A stretch of DNA of 64,000 nucleotides from Actinomycetota bacterium (GTDB taxonomy: Bacteria; Actinomycetota; Nitriliruptoria; Nitriliruptorales; Nitriliruptoraceae). A model generated the notes under the pieces. The model was not told the DNA's origin. It made no database searches and saw nothing but the letters and a program-made list of their open reading frames with translations. Positions 39,913 to 48,143 of this stretch are shown here, piece by piece; within the stretch, counting starts at the first letter, position 1; every line of letters starts with the position of its first letter. The DNA lies in assembly GCA_019347575.1 (NCBI GenBank), contig JAHWKY010000005.1, forward strand, positions 62,001 to 126,000, in the 5' to 3' direction. Position numbers and translations under genes: made by a program.

Positions 39913-41022
39913 GTGTGCACGTTGCGGCAGCGCCAGCGCAGGGGCTCGACCGGCCGGTTCGGCGCTCACCACACCCGAAGCGTCGTGGTGCTCGCCGCGC
40001 TGGCCCTCAGCGCTGCCCTCGTACCCGCCGGGGCGTTCAGCGCCGACACCCAAGCCGAACTCGATCGCGCCCGAGCCGAACGCCACGCGGTCCAGCAGCG
40101 GCTCGATGAGGCCGCCGTGCGTCTCGCGGAACTCGAGGCCCAGACGGCCGTCGTCGAGGACGAGATCAGCGCCCTCCGAGCCGAGCAGGAGCGGTTGGAG
40201 CAGCAGATCGCGGTCGCGGGCGAGCGCATCGCCGATCGGGTCCGGGACCTGTACAAGCGCGGCCAGGCCAACGACCCGGTCGTGCTGTTCCTGGCCGGCG
40301 AGGAGCCGACGGCCGCGCTCGAGGGCGCGGCCATGATCCGCCATCTGATCTCCGGCGACGAGGTCGTGTCGGAGGTCGCGCGATCCGACCGCACCCAGCT
40401 CGCCGCGGTCCAGGCTCAGGTCGAGCAGCGCTCCGCAGAACTCCTGGGGCTCCGCGACGAGCAGGCCGCCGCCCTCGAGCGGCTCAACGCCGACCTCGAG
40501 GCCGCGCAGGCCTTGGAGTCACGGCTCGAGTCGCAGCGCGCAGCCGAGATCGCCGAGGCACAGCGTCGTGCTGAGGAGGAGGCGCGTCGTCGCGCTGCTG
40601 AGGCCGAAGCCGCGGTCCGGGCGAACGGTGGCTACGCGTGTCCGCTGGCACGACCGCACTCGTTCACCGACACATGGGGCGCGCCCCGCTCCGGGGGCCG
40701 CGGCCACAAGGGCGTGGACATGCTCGCGCCCCGTGGCACGCCCGTTCTCGCCATCGTCGGCGGCACCGCCGACATCCGCAGCTACAGCGGCCTCGCCGGC
40801 AACTGGATCATCCTGCACGGCGTCGACGGCGACAGCTACTACTACATCCACCTCGACGGCTACGCCGTGGGCGACGGGGCGCGGGTCTCCGCTGGTCAGG
40901 TCATCGGGTACAACGGCGACACCGGCAACGCGCGAGGTACCCCCCACCTGCACTTCGAACACCACCCCGGTGGTGGTGGCGCCGTCAACCCGTACCCGCT
41001 GGTCAAGCGGCTCTGCGGCTGA
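39913..41022 (+). CDS. M23-family peptidoglycan hydrolase with coiled coil
   Basis: This exported protein of about 369 residues has a basic N-terminus, a signal helix (VVVLAALALSAALVPAGAFS) and a long coiled coil (about residues 50-235) with QQRLDEAAVRLAELEAQTAV. A C-terminal M23 domain shows GHKGVDMLAPRGTPVLAIVG and the zinc motif PHLHFEHH. This is the EnvC/NlpD-like or RipA-like plan for a cell-wall endopeptidase or activator. The zinc ligands (His and Asp of HKGVD, and the HLH) are present, so it is likely active. The start is uncertain: GTG at 39913, or TTG at 39922. It is divergent from the CBS gene. Confidence 0.9.
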   Translation: MCTLRQRQRRGSTGRFGAHHTRSVVVLAALALSAALVPAGAFSADTQAELDRARAERHAVQQRLDEAAVRLAELEAQTAVVEDEISALRAEQERLEQQIAVAGERIADRVRDLYKRGQANDPVVLFLAGEEPTAALEGAAMIRHLISGDEVVSEVARSDRTQLAAVQAQVEQRSAELLGLRDEQAAALERLNADLEAAQALESRLESQRAAEIAEAQRRAEEEARRRAAEAEAAVRANGGYACPLARPHSFTDTWGAPRSGGRGHKGVDMLAPRGTPVLAIVGGTADIRSYSGLAGNWIILHGVDGDSYYYIHLDGYAVGDGARVSAGQVIGYNGDTGNARGTPHLHFEHHPGGGGAVNPYPLVKRLCG

Positions 41023-41028
41023 CGTGAC

Positions 41029-41769
41029 GTGCCCTCACCCGCCCGCTCTTCCCGCGCACTGCTGGTCGTCGGCCACGGCAGCCGCGTGCCCGACGTCGTC
41101 CCCGAGATGGAGACGCTCGTAGGGCACCTGCGCTCCCGGGTCGAAGCGACCGTCGCCGCCGGCTGGCTCGACCTCGTCGATCCGGCGGCGCTGGACGTCG
41201 GTCGTCAGCTGATCGCGGACGGCATCGCGCGGATCGTGCTCGCGCCGTTGCTGCTGTTCGAGGCGTTCCACGCCCGGGTCGATCTGCCGTCGCTCGCCGA
41301 GGCCCTGCGTGGCGTCGATCCGCGCGCGAGGATCAGCCTCGCGCGCCACCTCGGGCTCGACGCTCGGCTCATCCGTCTCGCGGTCGGACGGATCGAGTCG
41401 GTCGCGGATCCGGCCGACGCGCTGCTCGTCGTGTCGTCAGGGTCCAGCGACCCCGACGCACAGGCGAGCGCCGCGACGGCGGCACGGATGATCGCCGAAC
41501 GCACCGGTCACGCGCACGTGCAGCACGCCTTCGCCTCGTCCGCCGACCCCACGGTCCCGGACGCGGCCGCGGCACTCGCGGCAGCCGGTGTCCCCCGCGT
41601 CGCGTTGTTCTCCTGGAGCCTCCTGGCCGGCCAGCTGGTGGAGGCATCGCGTCGGGCCGCAGCAGCGGCGCTGGATCCACACGGCGTGGCGCTGGTGGAC
41701 GCGGGACGGCTCGGACCTGACCCGGTGGTCGCGGACGTGCTCTCGGATCGCTACCACGACGCGGCCTGA
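41029..41769 (+). CDS. CbiX/SirB-type sirohydrochlorin chelatase-like protein
   Basis: This 246-residue protein has the CbiX opening RALLVVGHGSRVPDVVPEME with the metal-binding GHGS. It continues through a two-lobed chelatase fold: LAPLLLFEAFHARVDLP, then ALLVVSSGSSDPDAQASAAT, and ALFSWSLLAGQLVEAS. These enzymes insert Fe2+ or Co2+ into sirohydrochlorin for siroheme or cobalamin. The second His appears in FHARVDLP. It starts at GTG 41029, just after the M23 peptidase, with no cobalamin genes around, so which metal it uses is open. Confidence 0.88.
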   Translation: MPSPARSSRALLVVGHGSRVPDVVPEMETLVGHLRSRVEATVAAGWLDLVDPAALDVGRQLIADGIARIVLAPLLLFEAFHARVDLPSLAEALRGVDPRARISLARHLGLDARLIRLAVGRIESVADPADALLVVSSGSSDPDAQASAATAARMIAERTGHAHVQHAFASSADPTVPDAAAALAAAGVPRVALFSWSLLAGQLVEASRRAAAAALDPHGVALVDAGRLGPDPVVADVLSDRYHDAA

Positions 41770-41775
41770 CGTCCG

Positions 41776-42723
41776 TCACGCCTCGACGAGTCCCACTGGC
41801 TCGCCACCATCGAGGACGGCGCGGACGTTGCTGAAGCAGCGGTCGAGGATGCGTCCCACCGACTCGGCCGTGGCCCCAGCCACGTGGGGCGTGAACGTGG
41901 TGCGGGGCGCGTCGAGGAGCGGGTGATCCTCGGGCGGGGGCTCGACGGAGTAGACGTCGACGGCCGCGCCGTGGAGGTGCTTGTCGTAGAGCGCGCGCGT
42001 CAGGGCCTGCTCGTCGACGATGCCACCCCGCGCGGCGTTGACCACCACGGCGGACGGCTTCATCGACGCCAGCCGGTCGCCGTCCAGCAGGCTGCGGGTG
42101 TCGGGCGTGAGCGCGATGACGAGGACGAGGACGTCGGCACCGGCGATGAGCTCGTCCAGGGCCAGGTAGCGCATGCCCAGCTCTGCCTCGAGTTCCTCGG
42201 GGCGTCGGTGGCGGGACCAGTACGTCACGTCGGTCTCGAACGCGCGGAAGCGCGGCACCGCGGCCCGTCCGATGTCGCCCATCCCGACGATGCCCACGGT
42301 CTTACCCGCCAGCTCGTAGCGGACGTGCCCGAGCTGCTCGAAGCGTCCCTCGCGCAGAGCACGGTCGCCGGCGGTGAGGTCCCGCAGGGCGGCGATGGCT
42401 CCGTACACGCACCACTCGGCTACCGCCGTCGCGTTCAGGCCGCCGCAGGCAGCGACCGGGATCCCCGCGTCGGCACACGCCGCGACGTCGACGCTGTCCA
42501 CGCCAGCAGCGGGTACCTGCACGAGGTCGCACGTTCCGGTCAGGGCGTCCACGATCTCGCCCTCGATCCGGTGCGTCCCGGTCCAATCAGCGAGACAGAT
42601 GCGTGCGCCGCGCGCGGCTTCGACGGGGTCGACGCCATCGGCGACCGCGATGACGTCGGCGCTGGGGAAGGTTGACTCGAGCGCCGCGGCGGGCAGCGGT
42701 GCCAGCACCGCGATCCGCTCCAA
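41776..42723 (-). CDS. D-2-hydroxyacid dehydrogenase family protein
   Basis: This 315-residue NAD(P)-dependent dehydrogenase has the cofactor loop TVGIVGMGDIGRAAVPRFRA. The catalytic set is Arg in NAARGGIVDE, Glu in VYSVEPPPEDH and His in TPHVAGAT. It therefore interconverts a 2-oxoacid and a D-2-hydroxyacid. The substrate (glyoxylate, phosphonate, formate or a keto acid) is not defined. It starts at TTG 42723 and is divergent from korA. Confidence 0.9.
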   Translation of the reverse strand: MERIAVLAPLPAAALESTFPSADVIAVADGVDPVEAARGARICLADWTGTHRIEGEIVDALTGTCDLVQVPAAGVDSVDVAACADAGIPVAACGGLNATAVAEWCVYGAIAALRDLTAGDRALREGRFEQLGHVRYELAGKTVGIVGMGDIGRAAVPRFRAFETDVTYWSRHRRPEELEAELGMRYLALDELIAGADVLVLVIALTPDTRSLLDGDRLASMKPSAVVVNAARGGIVDEQALTRALYDKHLHGAAVDVYSVEPPPEDHPLLDAPRTTFTPHVAGATAESVGRILDRCFSNVRAVLDGGEPVGLVEA

Positions 42724-42845
42724 GGCCGAACCTCCCGGTCTGACGGGTCAGCGGTTCGCAACCGCGCTCCGTGGGTGGCACGCTACCGGCGCAACGACGC
42801 CGCGGGGGAACGCGGCCGACGACGCGCGAGAGGCGGACGCAACCC

Positions 42846-44753
42846 ATGGTCCCACGCCCGACATCGACCTCGACCGACGACGCCCCGAAGTCCACCGAGG
42901 TGTTGTCGTCGGTCGTCGTGCGGTTCGCCGGCGATTCCGGTGACGGCATGCAGCTCACCGGCGACCGGTTCACCGCCGAGAGCGCCGCTGCTGGCAACGA
43001 CCTGGCGACGCTGCCCGACTTCCCGGCCGAGATCCGCGCTCCCGCCGGCACCCTCGCGGGCGTGTCGTCGTTCCAGCTGCACTTCAGCGACCACGACATC
43101 CACACGCCGGGCGACCGTCCCGATGTGCTGGTCGCGATGAACCCGGCCGCGCTGCAGAAGAACCTCGGTGACCTCGACCGGGGCGCCACCATCATCGTGA
43201 ACAAGGATGGGTTCTCGGCCGGCAACCTCAAGAAGGCCGGCTACGACACCGACCCCCTCGAGGACGGAACGCTCGACGGTTACCACGTGCACATCGTCGC
43301 GATCACCGACCTGACGACGCGTGCGCTGGAGGACTTCATAGAGCAGGGCGCGTTGACCAACAAGGAGGCACAGCGCGCCAAGAACATGTTCGCGCTCGGG
43401 CTCGTCTCCTGGATGTTCTCCCGCGACATCGACCTGACCGTCGCGTGGCTCGAGAAGAAGTTCGCGGCCAACGCCTCGGTCGCCCAGGCCAACGTGACCG
43501 CGCTCAAGACCGGTTACCACTACGGCGAGACCGCCGAGGTGTTCACCCACCGCTACAGCGTGGGGCCGGCCACGCTCCCGCCGGGGCGCTACCGCAACAT
43601 CACCGGCAACCAGGCGTTGGCGTACGGCTTGGTCGCGGCGAGTCTGCGATCCAACCTGTCGCTGTTCTACGGCAGCTACCCGATCACGCCAGCCAGCGAC
43701 ATCCTCCACGAGCTGTCCAAGCTCAAGCACTACGACGTGCGCACGTTCCAGGCCGAGGACGAGATCGCCGCGGTGGGCTCGACCCTCGGGGCGGCGTTCG
43801 GTGGGGCGCTGGCGGTCACGGCCTCGTCGGGTCCCGGCATCGCACTCAAGGCCGAGACGATGGGTCTGGGTGTCGTGGTCGAGCTGCCCATGGTCGTGGT
43901 CAACGTGCAGCGGGGTGGTCCCTCCACGGGGCTGCCGACCAAGACCGAGCAGGCTGATCTGCTCCAGGTGCTGTACGGCCGCAACGGCGAGTCACCGCTG
44001 CCGGTCGTGGCCGCGCAGAGCCCGTCGGACTGCTTCTTCGCCGCGATCGAGGCAGCGCGCATCGCGCTCAAGTACCGCACCCCGGTCGTGCTCCTCTCCG
44101 ACGGCTACCTCGCCAACTCCGCCGAGCCGTGGATGCTGCCTGACGTGACCGCGTTGCCCGACATCTCGGTCGAGTTCGCCACCGAACCCAACGGGCCCGA
44201 TGGCGAGTTCCTGCCCTTCCTGCGGGACGAGGACACGCTCGCCCGTCCATGGGCCATCCCCGGAACGCCCGGTCTGGCGCACCGGATCGGCGGCCTCGAG
44301 AAGCAGGACGTGACCGGCAACATCAGCTACGACCCCGCCAACCACCACCGCATGACCGAGCTGCGGCAGGCCAAGATCGAGGGGATCGCCGCCGACGTCC
44401 CGCCGCTCGAGATCGAGGGCGACGAGGACGCCGAGCTGCTGGTGCTGGGTTGGGGTTCGAGCTACGGCCCCATCCGCGCCGCCGTCCAGCGTGTCCGTGA
44501 GGCCGGCCACAAGGTGGCACGAGCCCACCTGCGCCACCTCAACCCGATGCCGCTGAACCTGGGGGAGGTGCTCGAGCGGTTCCCGAAGGTGCTGCTGCCC
44601 GAGCTGAACATGGGGCAGTTGCGGTTGCTGCTGCGGGCGCGTTACCTCAAGGACGTGCGGGGCTACAACCGGGTGACCGGGTTGCCGTTCCGCGCCGCGG
44701 AGCTCGAAGCCGAGATCCTGCGCTACCTGGGTGCTCAAGCAGCGAAGCGGTAG
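42846..44753 (+). CDS. korA: 2-oxoacid:ferredoxin oxidoreductase, fused gamma/alpha subunit
   Basis: This 635-residue subunit has the gamma domain first (VVVRFAGDSGDGMQLTGDRF) and the alpha (pyrimidine-binding) domain after about residue 245 (NQALAYGLVAASLRSNLSLF). Further conserved blocks include YPITPASDILHELSK and SGPGIALKAETMGLGVVVEL. With KorB it oxidises 2-oxoglutarate or another 2-oxoacid to the acyl-CoA and reduces ferredoxin; many aerobic actinomycetes use this in the TCA cycle. The ATG at 42846 is preceded by GAGAGG at some distance. The stop codon lies inside the first unit of the 33-bp repeat. Confidence 0.93.
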   Translation: MVPRPTSTSTDDAPKSTEVLSSVVVRFAGDSGDGMQLTGDRFTAESAAAGNDLATLPDFPAEIRAPAGTLAGVSSFQLHFSDHDIHTPGDRPDVLVAMNPAALQKNLGDLDRGATIIVNKDGFSAGNLKKAGYDTDPLEDGTLDGYHVHIVAITDLTTRALEDFIEQGALTNKEAQRAKNMFALGLVSWMFSRDIDLTVAWLEKKFAANASVAQANVTALKTGYHYGETAEVFTHRYSVGPATLPPGRYRNITGNQALAYGLVAASLRSNLSLFYGSYPITPASDILHELSKLKHYDVRTFQAEDEIAAVGSTLGAAFGGALAVTASSGPGIALKAETMGLGVVVELPMVVVNVQRGGPSTGLPTKTEQADLLQVLYGRNGESPLPVVAAQSPSDCFFAAIEAARIALKYRTPVVLLSDGYLANSAEPWMLPDVTALPDISVEFATEPNGPDGEFLPFLRDEDTLARPWAIPGTPGLAHRIGGLEKQDVTGNISYDPANHHRMTELRQAKIEGIAADVPPLEIEGDEDAELLVLGWGSSYGPIRAAVQRVREAGHKVARAHLRHLNPMPLNLGEVLERFPKVLLPELNMGQLRLLLRARYLKDVRGYNRVTGLPFRAAELEAEILRYLGAQAAKR

Positions 44754-44828
44754 CACGACAAGGGTGCTCAAGCAGCGAAGCGGTAGCACGACAAGGGTGC
44801 TCAAGCAGCGAAGCGGTAGCACGACAAG
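44730..44828. repeat. Three tandem copies of a 33-bp unit spanning the korA stop
   Basis: The unit begins GGTGCTCAAGCAGCGAAGCG and is repeated at 44730, 44763 and 44796 with no differences that I can see. The first copy encodes the last residues of KorA (GAQAAKR) and its TAG. Because 33 is a multiple of three, the later copies repeat the same in-frame stop. The array fills most of the korA-korB gap. Confidence 0.95.
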
Positions 44829-44843
44829 GGAAGAGGGTGCAGC

Positions 44844-45863
44844 GTGACCGAAGCGACGAAGCTGACCAAGAAGGACTTCACCTCCGATCAGGAGGTGCGG
44901 TGGTGCCCGGGCTGCGGGGACTACGCCATCCTCGCGACGGTGCAGTCGCTGCTGCCCGACCTCGGGGTCACGCCGGAGAACACGGTGTTCATCTCCGGCA
45001 TCGGCTGCTCGAGCCGGTTCCCCTACTACATGAACACCTACGGCTTCCACTCGATCCACGGCCGCGCCCCGGCCATCGCATCCGGCCTCAGCATCACCCG
45101 CCCCGACCTCGATGTGTGGGTCATCACGGGGGACGGCGACGGCCTGTCGATCGGCGGGAACCACCTGATCCACGCCCTGCGCCGCAACGTCAACCTCAAG
45201 ATCCTGCTGTTCAACAACGAGATCTACGGTCTCACCAAGGGCCAGTACTCGCCGACGTCCCGCGTCGGGATGGTGGCGAAGTCGACGCCGATGGGCTCGA
45301 TCGACCACCCGCTGAACCCGATCAGCCTCGCCCTGGGTGCGGAGGCGGGCTTCGTCGCCCGGACCATCGACATCGACCGCAAGCACCTGACCGAGGTACT
45401 CCACGCGGCGCACGAGCACCACGGCGCGGCGTTCATCGAGATCTACCAGAACTGCATCGTGTTCAACGACGACGCCTTCACGCTGGTCACGGATCGTGAG
45501 ACGAAGGTGTTCAACCAGATCCGGCTCGCGCACGGCGAGCCGATCACGTTCGGTCCGGATGGGCAGAAGGCGGTGGTGCGACGCGAAGACGGGTCGCTCG
45601 AGATCGCCGACACCGCCGGCGCCGGCGACCACATCGTCCGCCACGACGCCCACGCCGAGGATCCGACACTGGCGTTCGCCCTGAGCCGACTCAGCCACAA
45701 CCCGGACCGGCCGACGCCGTTCGGCATCTTCCGCCAGGTCGAGCGCCCCACCTACGAGGACCAGCTCCACCAGCAGATCGACCACGCCCAGCAGCAGCGC
45801 GGCAGCGTCGACCTGCGACGCTTGCTCGAATCCGGCAACGTGTGGGAGGTCGGGGCGAGCTGA
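44844..45863 (+). CDS. korB: 2-oxoacid:ferredoxin oxidoreductase, beta subunit
   Basis: This 339-residue thiamine-diphosphate subunit has the Cys motif RWCPGCGDYAIL and GIGCSSRFPYYMNTYGF. The TPP/Mg site is WVITGDGDGLSIGGNHLIHA followed by NVNLKILLFNNEIYGLTKGQ. It pairs with the fused subunit just upstream. The GTG start is preceded by AAGAGGGTGCAGC immediately after the 33-bp repeats. Its end overlaps the proposed start of the DUF1214 gene. Confidence 0.95.
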   Translation: MTEATKLTKKDFTSDQEVRWCPGCGDYAILATVQSLLPDLGVTPENTVFISGIGCSSRFPYYMNTYGFHSIHGRAPAIASGLSITRPDLDVWVITGDGDGLSIGGNHLIHALRRNVNLKILLFNNEIYGLTKGQYSPTSRVGMVAKSTPMGSIDHPLNPISLALGAEAGFVARTIDIDRKHLTEVLHAAHEHHGAAFIEIYQNCIVFNDDAFTLVTDRETKVFNQIRLAHGEPITFGPDGQKAVVRREDGSLEIADTAGAGDHIVRHDAHAEDPTLAFALSRLSHNPDRPTPFGIFRQVERPTYEDQLHQQIDHAQQQRGSVDLRRLLESGNVWEVGAS

Positions 45864-47020
45864 TCGGGACAGGCGCCGCGGTGGACGCCGAGGACAGCGG
45901 CTGGGCCGACCTCCTCGCCGCCATCGGCGAGCTGCCGCGGTTGCTGGCGGACGTTCCCGATCACGAGCGCCCCGAGGGGATGCGCTACCTGCTGCGCTTC
46001 CTCGCCGCCGGGATCCGGATCTGCATCGAAGCCGACGACGCTGATGCCCCGATGCTCACGCGTAGCATCGAGCACCGCATGTCGTGGGGTCTGGACAACC
46101 CCGATACGACCTACCTGTACACGCGTCTCGATCCTGGTGGCCGCTACCGGCTGCGCGGCACCCGGGGTAGCGCACGTCACCTCGAGATCCAGGTCAACAC
46201 CGGCCACCAGGGCGATGGCGACTTCGCGGGGTGGCAAGCGACGTGGTGGCGCTCGGGGGACGATCTCGACGATCCCATCGACATCGAGATCCCGCCCACC
46301 GAGGACGCATCGTTCCTCCTCGTGCGCCAGTACTTCTCCGACTGGATGACGGAGGAGCCGGCGACCTTGGACATCGGCCGCGTCGACACGACCCTGCCCC
46401 CGGCACCACTCGACGCGCTCACGCTCGCCGCGCGGCTGGACCTGTTGCGTCAGTGGCTGCGCACCGGCGGAGCGTGCTGGGACCAGCTCGCCCGCGGGCT
46501 GCTCGGATCGCTCCCGGAGGAGTCATCGGTCTGGGAGGTGCAGCCGTTCCTGCCTCCTGAGGGTGCGTCGGGGCTCAAGGGCCAGGCGTACGGCATGGGG
46601 CCGTGGACGTGCGCTCCGGACGAGGCCGTGATCGTCGAGCTCGAACCGCCACACTCGCGGTACTGGAGCGTGTCGTTGTGCGACCGCTTCTGGCAGTCGA
46701 TCGACTTCGCCCAGCGCCAGTCGTCGCTCAACGACAGCCAGGCGGAGCCAGGCGCCGACGGCCGCTACGTCTTCGTGATCTCGCACGGGGATCCCCGCGT
46801 CGCCAACTGGCTCGATCCGGGCAACCGAACGGCGGGGACGATCGCGGTCCGCTACCTCTTCCCGGAGGGCGATCGGGTCCCGCCCGTCCGGCTGCGACGT
46901 CTCCCGCGGCAGGCGCTCGAGGAGCACCTGTCCGCGGATGAGCCGCGGGTGGACACCGACGAACGCCAGCGACGGCTGCGCGAGCGGCAGGCCGCGGTCG
47001 CCGCGCGGTTGAGGTGGTGA
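45842..47020 (+). CDS. DUF1214 domain protein
   Basis: This 392-residue soluble protein has a C-terminal DUF1214 domain: HSRYWSVSLCDRFWQSIDFA, then RQSSLNDSQAEPGADGRYVF and GDPRVANWLDPGNRTAGTIA. The N-terminal half is of unknown fold. DUF1214 proteins are common in mycobacteria and often sit beside sulfotransferase-like genes, as here. The GTG at 45842 overlaps korB by 22 bases and has no clear ribosome site; a GTG at 45881 is the alternative. The function is unknown. Confidence 0.85.
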   Translation: MGGRGELIGTGAAVDAEDSGWADLLAAIGELPRLLADVPDHERPEGMRYLLRFLAAGIRICIEADDADAPMLTRSIEHRMSWGLDNPDTTYLYTRLDPGGRYRLRGTRGSARHLEIQVNTGHQGDGDFAGWQATWWRSGDDLDDPIDIEIPPTEDASFLLVRQYFSDWMTEEPATLDIGRVDTTLPPAPLDALTLAARLDLLRQWLRTGGACWDQLARGLLGSLPEESSVWEVQPFLPPEGASGLKGQAYGMGPWTCAPDEAVIVELEPPHSRYWSVSLCDRFWQSIDFAQRQSSLNDSQAEPGADGRYVFVISHGDPRVANWLDPGNRTAGTIAVRYLFPEGDRVPPVRLRRLPRQALEEHLSADEPRVDTDERQRRLRERQAAVAARLRW

Positions 47021-47021
47021 C

Positions 47022-48002
47022 GTGACGACCGCACGGTTCGTGGTGGGGACGGGGCGGTGCGGCTCGACGCTGCTGTCGCGGATGCTCGACGAGCACCGCC
47101 ACGTGGTCAGCATCCACGAGTTCTTCACAGGGCTGGACTGGAACACGCGGTTCGCCGAGGGGGACGTCACCGGTGACGGCTTCGCGCAGCTCCTCGCGTA
47201 CGAGCAGGTTGTCAACAGCCACCTGCTGCGACTGGGCTACCGCGCCCCCGAGATCGTCTACCCCTTCGACCGCCCCGGCGTGCGCTGGCAGCCGGGCGAT
47301 CCGATGCCGTGGCTGGCGAACTCGATGCTGCCGCGACTCAGCGACGATCCCGATGCGCTCTACGACCGCATGCTGGCGTGGGCTCACGATGCCCCTCCTC
47401 GTCCCCTGACGGAGCACTACCCGGCCCTGTTCGGATGGCTGGCCGAGCAGGCCGGTGGCTCGGTCTGGGTCGAGCGCTCCGGAGCGTCGATCGAGTACCT
47501 CGGCGAGCTCGCACGCGTCTTCCCCGGGGCGCGCTTCGTGCACCTGCACCGCGACGGGCTCGAGGCCGCCCTGTCCATGCGGGCCCACCCGTTCTTCCGC
47601 ACGGGGATGGCGCTGATGTTCCAGCAGGTCCCGGCGGAGGTCGCTGATACGGGCGACGTGGGCGCCATCCTCACGTACGCGGCCGAGCACGTGCCGTCCT
47701 ACGCGACGGCGGGGCGCTACTGGTCCGACCAGGTCCTGCGCGGCTACGCCGCGCTGCCAGCCATCGATGCCGACCGTTGGCTCGACGTGCGTTTCGAGGA
47801 TCTGCTCGGGTCGCCCGAGAGGGAACTCGAACTCATCGCGACGTTCCTCGAGCTCCCGCCCGACGACGGCTTCGCGCTACGTGCTGCCGCCCTGCTCGAC
47901 GCCCCGCCGGAGCTGCGCGCCCCGGGCCTGTCCGACGGCGACCGCACCGAGCTCGCCACCGCGTGCCGCCCCGGCCAGATCCTCCTCGGCCGCGCGACGT
48001 GA
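47022..48002 (+). CDS. Sulfotransferase-family protein
   Basis: This 326-residue P-loop sulfotransferase has the PAPS 5'-phosphosulfate loop FVVGTGRCGSTLLSRMLDEH near the N-terminus. The 3'-phosphate strand WVERSGASIEYLGELARVF follows, then FVHLHRDGLEAALSMRAHPF. It would transfer sulfate from PAPS to a hydroxyl or amine, probably on a lipid or glycan. The GTG lies one base after the DUF1214 stop, so the pair is cotranscribed. A two-unit hairpin repeat follows at 48022. Confidence 0.9.
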   Translation: MTTARFVVGTGRCGSTLLSRMLDEHRHVVSIHEFFTGLDWNTRFAEGDVTGDGFAQLLAYEQVVNSHLLRLGYRAPEIVYPFDRPGVRWQPGDPMPWLANSMLPRLSDDPDALYDRMLAWAHDAPPRPLTEHYPALFGWLAEQAGGSVWVERSGASIEYLGELARVFPGARFVHLHRDGLEAALSMRAHPFFRTGMALMFQQVPAEVADTGDVGAILTYAAEHVPSYATAGRYWSDQVLRGYAALPAIDADRWLDVRFEDLLGSPERELELIATFLELPPDDGFALRAAALLDAPPELRAPGLSDGDRTELATACRPGQILLGRAT

Positions 48003-48021
48003 ACGAGCCCAGGGCGCCAGC

Positions 48022-48126
48022 GGCGGTGACGGAAACACGCGTGGATGCGCGTTTCTGTCGGGCCGCGGCGCCTTGGTCGCGTTGGCGGTGACGGAAACAC
48101 GCGTGGATGCGCGTTTCCGTCAGGGC
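48022..48126. repeat. Dispersed hairpin-pair repeat, copy 2
   Basis: Two nearly identical units, each reading TGACGGAAACACGCG, TGGA, TGCGCGTTTCYGTC, form hairpins. They flank a spacer GGCCGCGGCGCCTTGGTCGC then GTTGG. The left unit ends CTGTC and the right CCGTC; both still pair with GACGGAAAC (a G-U pair in one), a sign of conserved structure. The same layout is found at 12851. It lies between convergent genes and may end both transcripts. Confidence 0.75.
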
Positions 48127-48143
48127 GGCCCTCGCTACCGGGG

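Noticed and set aside
43992-45785. 597-codon minus-strand frame over korA-korB
   Set aside because: Shadow frame. The striking repeated residues in it (VVLPLRCLST) are only the 33-bp DNA repeat read in reverse.
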